Origin: Synechococcales cyanobacterium PMM_0036
GTDB lineage: Bacteria > Cyanobacteriota > Cyanobacteriia > Elainellales > Elainellaceae
Length of the DNA: 5,450 nucleotides
Reading direction: 5' to 3'
Assembly: GCA_949127645.1 (NCBI GenBank)
Contig: CASBQM010000695.1
Location: 1-5,450, forward strand
This document shows positions 1 to 5,393 of the stretch, piece by piece. A program made the position numbers and the translations under genes. Position 1 is the stretch's first letter, and the number at the start of each line of letters is the position of its first letter. Under the pieces are notes generated by a model. It made no database searches, was not told the DNA's origin, and worked only from the letters and a program-made list of their open reading frames with translations.

Positions 1-1199
1 CAATTCAGCGTGACAATCCGCCCGGCACTGGTAAACTAGGCACTGAACGCTGGTTGAGCGTAGCCGGGCAACCCCTCACCCGGCAGAATCAGAATATACC
101 CGAGGCGCAGATGAACAGCCCCATCACGCTCACCGACTTTATCGTTTGGGGACAAAAAATGGCGCCCGCGGATCACTATTATCTGGCGATTGCCGACCAT
201 GGGGATGGCGCGCGCGGCATCGCTTGGGACTACACCAGCGATCCGACGGGTCATGCCTATTTGACGCCAGCCGAATTGCGCGCCGCGCTAGCCGATCCAC
301 GCCTGTCACCGATTGACATTTTGCATTTGGACGCGTGCAGCATGGGCCTGTTTGATGTCGCCTATGAATTGCGCGACCGCGTGAACTATGTGATTGCTTC
401 GCAATTCTTGGGGTGGAATTTCTTTCTCTACGATGAATATGCCCAGTTAGCACCGGCCACGCCCGCCCAACTAGCCAAAGGGATCGTCAGCCGCTATGCC
501 GCCCACGCCGAGCAGGATCAGTTGCCCTACACGCTGGCGGCTTGGGATCTCACCCGCATTGAACCACTGCAGAACGGCTTAAGTGGACTCGCCAAGCTGC
601 TGTATAGTCACCTTGCTGATAACAGTGACCTGGTGCGCCGACAAGCGTTGCTGGCCGTACGCAACGCCAGCCAAACCTTTGACAGCAATCGCGATTCAAT
701 TAATACCCCAGCAGATGCCTATGTGGACCTGCTGGACTGGGTGACGCACCTGCGCGACGCCAATATCAATGCTACGATTACGCTGAGCGCGACCAGCATT
801 ATCGACGAGTTGCAGCGCCCCGACGGCGTGATCCTGGCGCAAAGCGCTTCGCGTACACCGTTGCCATTAGACCTGGCGCACGGGGCGTTGATCACCGTAA
901 CGCACGCCAATGGCATGTCGATTTATTATCCAGCCGAAGGGGATTTCCGCGTGCCAACCGTGAACACCGCAGTGGCGGCATCTTCCGGCTACACCTACAC
1001 CCAAGTTTATGCTGATTATGTAGACAACAAGGTCTTTGACTTTACCCAAACCACGCGTTGGGACGAATTCCTGACTGCAGCGTATGGCGCGCCAGCTGCG
1101 GGTGCGCCGGTGGAACCGCCGGGATTGCCCGCGGCCCCGCTGGTTGAGCCGCAACAGGCTACAGGCGAACAGGTATACCTGCCATTGACCAGTCGCTGA
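1..1199 (+). CDS. Clostripain-family (peptidase C11) cysteine protease, 5'-truncated by window edge
   Basis: This is a secreted-type cysteine endopeptidase of family C11, in which a His-Cys dyad cleaves after basic residues. The reading frame is open from base 3, so the TTG at 54 is not the start; the N-terminal part lies upstream. Visible signatures are YYLAIADHGDG with the catalytic His at 198-200, and ILHLDACSMG with the catalytic Cys at 336-338, followed by a VAYELRD segment as in clostripains. The His-Cys distance of 46 residues matches my memory of the Parabacteroides C11 enzyme. After the protease domain comes a Pro/Ala-rich linker (about 1080-1165) and then the terminal tail QVYLPLTSR (1170-1196), which resembles the end of the aegerolysin protein at 5181-5207. 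A terminator follows 21 bases after the stop. The family call is firm; secretion is inferred because the signal peptide is outside the window. Substrate is unknown. Confidence 0.9.
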   Translation, partial: IQRDNPPGTGKLGTERWLSVAGQPLTRQNQNIPEAQMNSPITLTDFIVWGQKMAPADHYYLAIADHGDGARGIAWDYTSDPTGHAYLTPAELRAALADPRLSPIDILHLDACSMGLFDVAYELRDRVNYVIASQFLGWNFFLYDEYAQLAPATPAQLAKGIVSRYAAHAEQDQLPYTLAAWDLTRIEPLQNGLSGLAKLLYSHLADNSDLVRRQALLAVRNASQTFDSNRDSINTPADAYVDLLDWVTHLRDANINATITLSATSIIDELQRPDGVILAQSASRTPLPLDLAHGALITVTHANGMSIYYPAEGDFRVPTVNTAVAASSGYTYTQVYADYVDNKVFDFTQTTRWDEFLTAAYGAPAAGAPVEPPGLPAAPLVEPQQATGEQVYLPLTSR

Positions 1200-1220
1200 T
1201 CAATCAATTGATTATTGCCA

Positions 1221-1253
1221 GGCCATACCCGATAAACGGGTATGGCCTTTTTT
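1221..1253 (+). terminator. Intrinsic terminator of the C11 protease gene
   Basis: A perfect 11-bp stem (GGCCATACCCG at 1221-1231 with CGGGTATGGCC at 1237-1247), a 5-base loop ATAAA and six T follow the protease stop codon. On the other strand the hairpin has no T-run after it, so it ends only + strand transcripts efficiently. Confidence 0.93.
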
Positions 1254-1273
1254 CATTGGGCGTCCGTCTGGGG

Positions 1274-2335
1274 TCACTTTTTTTGCGTACGGAGATAAGC
1301 TTCAATCTGCGCGACCAAGGCAACGAGTTCTTCTGGGCTGAGGCCGACCAAGCGTTCTTCAGACGAAGCACTAGCGAGCAATTGCTGGCGTTCTTCAGGC
1401 GAGACACTGGCCAGCAATTGCTTTCGTTCTTCAGGTGAAGCGCTGGCCAGCAATTGCTGGCGTTCTTCAGGTGAAGCGCTGGCCAGCAATTGCTTTCGTT
1501 CTTCAGGTGAGGCACTGGCGAGCATTTGCTTTCGTTCTTCAGGTGAAGCGCTGGCGAGCATTTGCTCCCGTTCTTCGGGTGATACACTGGCGAATACCAG
1601 TTGACGCATCTGATCCCCTAATTGCAGCACAAGTTCAGGTGTCAATTCTTCGATCATTTTACCTCCACTAACAGCCAATCCTGCCTCTAAACCCACGATA
1701 TAACGCCAAACCAGCTGCGGCAACCGTTGGCGACGCTGGGGCGTGAAGAGCGCCAACGCCGCCTGTTGCACCCGTTGGCGGGTGGCAAAGAGCTTGACAA
1801 AGGCATTATGCGGCTCGTTGCCTAACTCATTCAAGACAAGCAGCGGCAGCAAGCGCAAGAGTGGCAGCTGACTCCGATAGACCCCTGGTTGTTCGGCCAC
1901 CATATAGCCAAACTCGTTGAGGGTCGCACGTTGCGGTGTCTGCCCGCTCACCACAAAGGTCTCGACGGCTTCACGCGCCAGCCGTTGCCCCTGGCGATAG
2001 AAGTAATCATACCCAAGCGCCTGCTGAAAAACCTGTTCACCGACCGTTTCGCGGTATTTGAATTCAAGCAGGATATGGTGCGCCACGCTAGTGCGCACCC
2101 CGTCGGGCAGATAGTTCGCCTGCTCCGAGGTCCAGCGCGCCCCTGTGCGCCGCAACAGCAGAATGTCTGCCTTGGGTGGCTCGCTCATCACCGGCACTTC
2201 GGTCAGCACCGTAATCCCCACCGGCGTCAGCAATAATTCCAACAACTTCCCCAACAACTGATGCCAGTGTGTCCGCCCACCGCCGCGGGGTTGACCGCTC
2301 GCGGTTTCATCTGCTGCCCGTTGCTCGTCGCTCAT
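1274..2335 (-). CDS. PD-(D/E)XK nuclease-fold protein with C-terminal SPEER repeats
   Basis: This is a 353-residue protein of the PD-(D/E)XK superfamily, like the Rpn-type or DUF4351-bearing proteins common in Chloroflexota and cyanobacteria. Visible motifs are an upstream acidic residue (E46), PPKAD with D57, the E-x-K pair in LEFKY (E91, K93) and QALGY (a QxxxY motif, Q105/Y109); together these make an apparently intact active site, predicted to cut DNA with a metal ion. Residues 247-333 are seven 12-residue repeats of the type LASASPEERKQL, probably helical, ending in a short LSPEEL helix region. I start it at ATG 2335 rather than the upstream ATG at 2404, because a consensus promoter sits at 2342-2370, between the two. 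It converges on the protease gene. The first ~25 residues look unstructured. Cellular role is unknown; relatives have been linked to recombination or transposon-like mobility. Confidence 0.82.
   Translation of the reverse strand: MSDEQRAADETASGQPRGGGRTHWHQLLGKLLELLLTPVGITVLTEVPVMSEPPKADILLLRRTGARWTSEQANYLPDGVRTSVAHHILLEFKYRETVGEQVFQQALGYDYFYRQGQRLAREAVETFVVSGQTPQRATLNEFGYMVAEQPGVYRSQLPLLRLLPLLVLNELGNEPHNAFVKLFATRQRVQQAALALFTPQRRQRLPQLVWRYIVGLEAGLAVSGGKMIEELTPELVLQLGDQMRQLVFASVSPEEREQMLASASPEERKQMLASASPEERKQLLASASPEERQQLLASASPEERKQLLASVSPEERQQLLASASSEERLVGLSPEELVALVAQIEAYLRTQKK
1353..1604. repeat. 36-bp minisatellite, seven in-register units, inside the nuclease gene
   Basis: Units begin with CGTTCTTC on the + strand at 1353, 1389, 1425, 1461, 1497, 1533 and 1569, with no spacers. 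Units 1425 and 1461 differ only in their last two bases, so that duplication is recent. Outer units are more diverged. Because 36 is a multiple of three, copy-number change keeps the reading frame. Four units contain the palindrome AGCAATTGCT. The coded unit is a 12-residue SASPEERKQLLA-type motif. Confidence 0.95.
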
Positions 2336-2341
2336 ACCGGC

Positions 2342-2370
2342 AGTATAGCAAGGAAGGCGCGGGCTGTCAA
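2342..2370 (-). promoter_or_regulatory. Sigma-70 promoter for the nuclease gene, predicted leaderless start
   Basis: Read on the - strand, TTGACA (2370-2365) and TATACT (2347-2342) are separated by exactly 17 bp, and the -10 is preceded by TGC, an extended -10. Counting seven bases on from the -10 places +1 at 2335, the A of the ATG. No Shine-Dalgarno sequence lies before this ATG. Seen directly: the boxes and spacing. Inferred: a leaderless mRNA. Confidence 0.8.
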
Positions 2371-2414
2371 TGTAACGGCAAATTAGGGGCATCGCAAAAG
2401 TCAAAGGTCGCCAA

Positions 2415-2590
2415 CATGCCCGGCATGACCCGCACCACCTGATGCGCTGGGTACAGCGATCGGTACGCGGCTACCTAACGTGCCGGGCATGGGATGGACG
2501 CCTATGCCCGTGACCGGCACTTTCCATAGCCGCGTGGCAGCTAGACTGAATTACCGCTCGCTTTAAGCGTGAAGTGCCGGTCACGTTTTT
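2415..2590 (+). other. Overlapping inverted repeats ending in a U-tract hairpin
   Basis: No gene is visible in this stretch. It contains CATGCCCGGCA (2415-2425) pairing with TGCCGGGCATG (2481-2491); CGCGGCTA (2466-2473) with TAGCCGCG (2527-2534); a hairpin of 2484-2493 with 2501-2510 (one G-U pair); and a perfect 14-bp pair, CGTGACCGGCACTT (2509-2522) with AAGTGCCGGTCACG (2572-2585), directly followed by five T. Several pairings exclude each other, as in attenuators, but the interleaving could also mark a degraded mobile or palindromic repeat. The last hairpin has a loop of about 50 bases, long for an ordinary terminator. Function unknown. Confidence 0.5.
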
Positions 2591-2662
2591 GCCGGACTCA
2601 TCAGCCTGTTGTTGACGGGGGATGATGACTACAAGATATTTCTGCCATTGGTAAAGCGGTAG
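2573..2662 (+). pseudogene. Orphan C-terminal tail remnant (FLPLVKR end)
   Basis: After an in-frame stop at 2570-2572, the frame reads through ISLLLTGDDDYKIFLPLVKR to TAG at 2660-2662. There is no ATG start and no ribosome site, so it is not a gene by itself. It ends like the C-termini of the two secreted proteins in the window and matches a second remnant at 5328-5393, including 18 identical bases (CATCAGCCTGTTGTTGAC at 2599-2616). I read it as the leftover 3' end of a lost or displaced secreted-protein gene. Confidence 0.6.
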
Positions 2663-2680
2663 ATAAACAAGAACGATAGA

Positions 2681-2720
2681 AAAACGTCTGACAGATCATG
2701 GAAAATCTGTCAGACGTTTT
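2681..2720. terminator. Bidirectional intrinsic terminator
   Basis: A perfect 16-bp stem, AAAACGTCTGACAGAT (2681-2696) with ATCTGTCAGACGTTTT (2705-2720), encloses an 8-base loop. A run of T follows it on the + strand, and the A-run at its left edge gives a T-run on the - strand. It can therefore end - strand transcripts of the DUF4160/DUF2442 operon, whose last stop is about 80 bases away, and + strand transcripts crossing the tail remnant at 2573-2662. Confidence 0.88.
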
Positions 2721-2800
2721 GTTGCATAAACATCTGCCCCTTAGTCACGAGCCAACTGTCTCCTCCTATTTATTGAATCATACCCCGTGTTTACCGTTCC

Positions 2801-3100
2801 TTAAGCTGCCGTAGTCAGACCCTCGGGCGTCCAATCACTGAACGTTTTTGCTTGATTTGGGTGCATCGTCTCCAGATAGAGCACAATCGGGTCCAGGTCC
2901 ACCCCATTCGGCCAAACAACGGTTTCACCGTCCACGCGCACTTGGGCGAAGAAAGCCACATCATTAAATGGGGCAAAGACGCCGGAACGCCCAGTCACTC
3001 TAGGACGCATGTCGATCTCGCCGGCTTCGCCATTGGTGAAGGTGAGGCGAAGCCGGTAATCACTAAGATAGTCAACTTTCGCAATTCTTGGAAATGTCAT
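2801..3100 (-). CDS. DUF2442 domain protein
   Basis: This 99-residue protein matches the DUF2442 family by its pattern: an N-terminal strand IAKVDYLSDYRLRLTFTNGE, then IDMRP, a middle FNDVAFFAQVRVDGETVVWPNGVDLDP and a terminal ALYLE-like segment (IVLYLE). This is a small beta-rich fold of unknown biochemical function. I start it at ATG 3100, not at the longer frame's ATG at 3190, because that longer start would lie deep inside the upstream gene and lacks family similarity. The ATG shares one base with the stop of the DUF4160 gene (TAATG), and AAGGA sits 8 bases before it, so translation is probably coupled. DUF2442 genes are commonly found beside DUF4160 genes and the pair has been treated as a possible toxin-antitoxin-like module; I know of no proven activity. 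Confidence 0.87.
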   Translation of the reverse strand: MTFPRIAKVDYLSDYRLRLTFTNGEAGEIDMRPRVTGRSGVFAPFNDVAFFAQVRVDGETVVWPNGVDLDPIVLYLETMHPNQAKTFSDWTPEGLTTAA

Positions 3101-3360
3101 TATTCTAATCCTTCTATGCGCTCGATTGTCTGCTCCTTGCGCGCACTTTCCCAATTGGTCAGTAAACTGTGCTGATGCAAGCCCGCCCATTCTTTGACAA
3201 GTCGCCAGGCGTTTTTTGAGAGCTTGCCCTCGATGATGCGCACTGGATTAATTGAGACAAGTGCCGTCTGGCTGCCATATTCCGCATGAAAGTGAGGTGG
3301 ATTGTGTTCGTCATAATACATCTTGATCACGATGCCGAAAAACCGGCTGACTTCTGGCAT
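3100..3360 (-). CDS. DUF4160 domain protein
   Basis: This 86-residue protein belongs to the DUF4160 family. It is recognised by an N-terminal MPEVSRFFGIVIKMYYDEHNPPHFHAEYG region, whose HNPPHFHA histidine cluster (about residues 19-26) is the family hallmark, and by the later ALVSI...KLSKNAWRLVKEWA segment. Length is normal for the family. The histidine and acidic residues could bind metal or form an active site, but no reaction is established. A good ribosome site AGAAAGGA lies 4 bases before the ATG at 3360. It is the first gene of a two-gene operon with the DUF2442 gene, overlapping by one base. Promoter and a direct repeat in the leader (3373-3394) suggest regulated expression. Probably a stress, toxin-antitoxin-like or mobile accessory module. 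Confidence 0.88.
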   Translation of the reverse strand: MPEVSRFFGIVIKMYYDEHNPPHFHAEYGSQTALVSINPVRIIEGKLSKNAWRLVKEWAGLHQHSLLTNWESARKEQTIERIEGLE

Positions 3361-3372
3361 AGCATCCTTTCT

Positions 3373-3394
3373 GCTTATGATACGGCTTATGATA
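3373..3394. repeat. Tandem 10-bp direct repeat in operon leader, possible operator
   Basis: GCTTATGATA occurs at 3373-3382 and 3385-3394, a 12-bp period, between the operon promoter and its ribosome site. A weaker relative, GCTATGACA, lies at 3402-3410 at the predicted start site. Repeats of this spacing would suit a repressor or autoregulator, but this is inference. Confidence 0.5.
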
Positions 3395-3412
3395 TTTTCA
3401 CGCTATGACAAA

Positions 3413-3421
3413 ATTATACCA
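3413..3421 (-). promoter_or_regulatory. Extended -10 promoter of the DUF4160/DUF2442 operon
   Basis: On the - strand, TGGTATAAT gives a perfect TATAAT (3418-3413) with a TGn extension. The -35 is weak: the best 17-bp spaced hexamer is TTCTGT (3441-3436). The start would fall near 3406, giving a leader of about 46 bases before the ATG at 3360. Confidence 0.65.
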
Positions 3422-3632
3422 CGTTGGCCTCGAGAACAGAACAAAAATGAAACTTCTGTTAAATTCGTAAAAACTGCGCGCCGAAAAACCAACCCCGCGT
3501 GTATTTCTATTAGTAGACAGACCAAGCGCAGCGGCCACCAAGCAAAGAAAGCGTAACCTGCACTACCCAGCCGCACGATTGGGCACTGTCGATTCTTCCA
3601 TCCAACCAGGTTTACACAAAAAGGAGCAATGT
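3421..3632. other. Divergent intergenic region upstream of the aegerolysin gene
   Basis: This region separates the DUF4160 operon promoter from the + strand secreted-protein gene. I see no gene and no convincing + strand -35/-10 pair. An AT-rich part (3441-3475) is followed by a mixed stretch without clear repeats. The open frames crossing it start inside, or run antisense to, neighbouring genes. The promoter of the aegerolysin gene should lie here but cannot be fixed by eye. Confidence 0.45.
3621..3626 (+). promoter_or_regulatory. Shine-Dalgarno AAGGAG of the aegerolysin gene
   Basis: AAGGAG stands 6 bases before ATG 3633 and fixes this start. The TTG at 3579, which would give a longer frame, lacks such a site and would place 18 hydrophilic residues before the signal peptide. 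Confidence 0.9.
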
Positions 3633-5210
3633 ATGTTTTCACAAGCACTTCGTTCGACCACCCATCGCCTCGTGTTGGCGGCTGTGGTGCTAGGGCTGTT
3701 CTTCAGTGCGCGGTTGCCGGCACTGGCTCAAGTGCAAACAGGTGAAACTGTAGGGGGTAATCAATCAGGGACAAGCAGTGCCATTACAAACACGAATACA
3801 CTCACTAATCCTGTTGTAGTCACTCATCCACTAACAATGACCCAATCGTTTCCTAATACTTCAGGCCAAGAGGTTAAAGCCGCAGATGATGGAGTTGGCT
3901 TAGGCGCGATCTTAGACTTGATTAATAAGGCCGTCGACCTTATTCAAAGGGTGACAAGCATCCTCAATGGTTCGCGGTCAGTCGTTTTAATTATGGTCAA
4001 CCATTCTGAGCTTACCTTGGGCGTGGCCTCAACCAATCATGCACATGGAGGGTTTCAAACATCGCCAGATCCACTCATCAATCCAGAAAGCGTCTCCGTC
4101 TTTAGCTCACGCGATAAAAGTTGGAGCATTGGGACAGGTACAGAAGGAGAGGTTGTCTACACTGCACCAGATCTACAGATTAAAGTCACCTGGGATAATC
4201 CTTTTGCCGGTTCTAATAGCTGCAATCTTGAGTTATCTGGTCCGAATGCCTATCGATATTGGGCCTATCATAGTTGCGGAGCGGGAAATACCGGTGCGCA
4301 AATGAAATATGCATTGATTGACTGCGCGGCTTTGCCAGAAGTTGAGATACGTACGCAATGTGCTGCGTTTGCTGACAGTGGGCCTGGGCAGATTCAGATC
4401 AAACATAATCAACTTGCTGACGCTGGTTTTGATTTTGGCGCCCCTGATACAGACTTTCTGCCAACCCCCGATGGCATCGGTTTTTACCGCCACTATCAAT
4501 CTGGGGCTTCGATTTACTGGTCGCCTAACACTGGATCGCATGAGGTGCATAGCATCATTCTTGATAAATGGGCTAGTTTGGGCTGGGAACAAGGCTCCCT
4601 GGGTTATCCTACGACTGATCAATCACCAACAGGGGATGCTCAGGGTGGCTACAATCACTTCCAACATGGCTCAATCTACTGGTCGCCACAAACAGATGTT
4701 CATGTCGTGAATGGAGCAATCCAAGATTTATGGGCAAGTATGGGTTGGGAACAGGGTTCTCTTGGTTATCCAGTAACGGACGAAATGGTGACACCAAGCG
4801 ACAACACTGGACATTACAATGTCTTTCAACATGGGACGATTTACTGTTATCCTTATGCCTGTGCTTACGCCAGCAGGGCGGTGTTATCTAATTGCAATCC
4901 TAGTCTTGACCAGGTTGCTCTATTTCTCGACATCAATTATGGCGGGCTATGCATTCTGCAGAGTGCCGGTGACTATGCCAATGCAAGGTCTATCGGTTTA
5001 CCGAATAAGTCTATTTCCTCAATTAAGGTAGGTGCTCACGCCCAAATTGTTCTGTGTCGGGATGATAACTATCAAAGTTACTGTGAAACCTTCACGGCTG
5101 ACTCCCCAAACTTGACTGACAATGGTATTGGCAATGACCAAGCTTCTTCAGCAAAAATCAGTACAACGCATCCACTGTTACAGGTTTATCTCCCGGTTAT
5201 CATGCGGTAA
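3633..5210 (+). CDS. Secreted aegerolysin (Cry34/Gpp34-like) - LGFP repeat - beta/gamma-crystallin fusion protein
   Basis: This 525-residue secreted protein joins a membrane-lytic-type domain to binding modules. Residues 1-32 are a Sec signal peptide (LVLAAVVLGLFFSA core, ALA cut before Gln33). Residues 33-80 are a Thr/Asn/Ser-rich linker, and 84-112 an amphipathic helix. Residues ~116-230 match aegerolysins of the Bacillus thuringiensis Cry34 type: HGGFQTSP, GTGTEGEVVY and WDNPFAGSN are the diagnostic blocks. Residues ~258-410 hold three LGFP repeats about 54 apart (EQGSLGYPTTDQ, EQGSLGYPVTDE, SIYWSP); such repeats bind cell walls in actinobacteria. In the third, the Trp of IYW is Cys405. 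Residues ~424-510 form a beta/gamma-crystallin domain with signatures NKSISS (458-463) and NDQASS (501-506). The end is QVYLPVIMR. Ten cysteines suit disulfides. The gene looks more AT-rich than the protease gene, so transfer is possible. Domain calls are firm; toxicity is inferred. Confidence 0.88.
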   Translation: MFSQALRSTTHRLVLAAVVLGLFFSARLPALAQVQTGETVGGNQSGTSSAITNTNTLTNPVVVTHPLTMTQSFPNTSGQEVKAADDGVGLGAILDLINKAVDLIQRVTSILNGSRSVVLIMVNHSELTLGVASTNHAHGGFQTSPDPLINPESVSVFSSRDKSWSIGTGTEGEVVYTAPDLQIKVTWDNPFAGSNSCNLELSGPNAYRYWAYHSCGAGNTGAQMKYALIDCAALPEVEIRTQCAAFADSGPGQIQIKHNQLADAGFDFGAPDTDFLPTPDGIGFYRHYQSGASIYWSPNTGSHEVHSIILDKWASLGWEQGSLGYPTTDQSPTGDAQGGYNHFQHGSIYWSPQTDVHVVNGAIQDLWASMGWEQGSLGYPVTDEMVTPSDNTGHYNVFQHGTIYCYPYACAYASRAVLSNCNPSLDQVALFLDINYGGLCILQSAGDYANARSIGLPNKSISSIKVGAHAQIVLCRDDNYQSYCETFTADSPNLTDNGIGNDQASSAKISTTHPLLQVYLPVIMR

Positions 5211-5393
5211 ACACAGTTGAAGTATAGCTCGATAGGCGAAAGACCCGGCGCATTTAGCAGCGTTGGGTCTTTTTTATATGCCGCGGCGCAGCAACCAGCC
5301 AAAGCCCAGGCCGCACAGGTGCAGGCTGCCATCAGCCTGTTGTTGACAGATGATGACGATAACCAAGTCTTTCTGCCGCTGGTGGTGCGGTAG
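5211..5393 (+). pseudogene. Second tail remnant, in frame after the aegerolysin stop (FLPLVVR end)
   Basis: Directly after the TAA at 5208-5210, the same frame stays open for 60 codons to TAG at 5391-5393. The second half codes an Ala/Gln-rich linker (AAAQQPAKAQAAQVQAA) and then ISLLLTDDDDNQVFLPLVVR, a typical tail of the kind seen on both secreted proteins here. Bases 5330-5347 repeat 2599-2616 exactly. It has no start codon or ribosome site of its own, and the terminator at 5239-5275 lies inside it, so it is more likely a leftover 3' end than a read-through extension. Confidence 0.55.
5239..5275 (+). terminator. Intrinsic terminator of the aegerolysin gene
   Basis: A 13-bp stem (AAAGACCCGGCGC at 5239-5251 with GCGTTGGGTCTTT at 5260-5272, two G-U pairs) closes an 8-base loop and runs into further T. 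It lies 28 bases after the stop and is a textbook terminator. Confidence 0.93.

Noticed and set aside
54..56. TTG at 54 as the start of the protease gene
   Set aside because: The frame is open to the left edge and conserved protease sequence continues upstream of it, so the real start is outside the window.
1202..1213. Palindrome AATCAATTGATT after the protease stop
   Set aside because: A perfect 12-bp palindrome, but AT-rich, isolated and next to the terminator; no partner or promoter makes it a likely operator.
1353..1604. 36-bp repeats as a CRISPR array
   Set aside because: The units are directly adjacent with no spacers, and they are translated in frame as SPEER repeats of the - strand protein.
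1208..1671. Two + strand open frames (1208-1438 and 1435-1671)
   Set aside because: They are antisense shadows of the 36-bp repeat; their repetitive peptides show no family pattern and no proper start region.
2471..2590. Integron attC-like site (ACCTAAC at 2473-2479)
   Set aside because: The motif fits RYYYAAC by chance, but no matching GTTRRRY partner closes a hairpin at the right distance and there is no cassette array or integrase.
3323..3648. Open frames on both strands in the 3323-3648 intergenic area
   Set aside because: They overlap the DUF4160 start, its promoter or the signal-peptide start, lack ribosome sites and show no conserved pattern.
4233..4710. Overlapping frames inside the aegerolysin gene on both strands
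   Set aside because: They are shadows of a coding frame with several recognisable domains.
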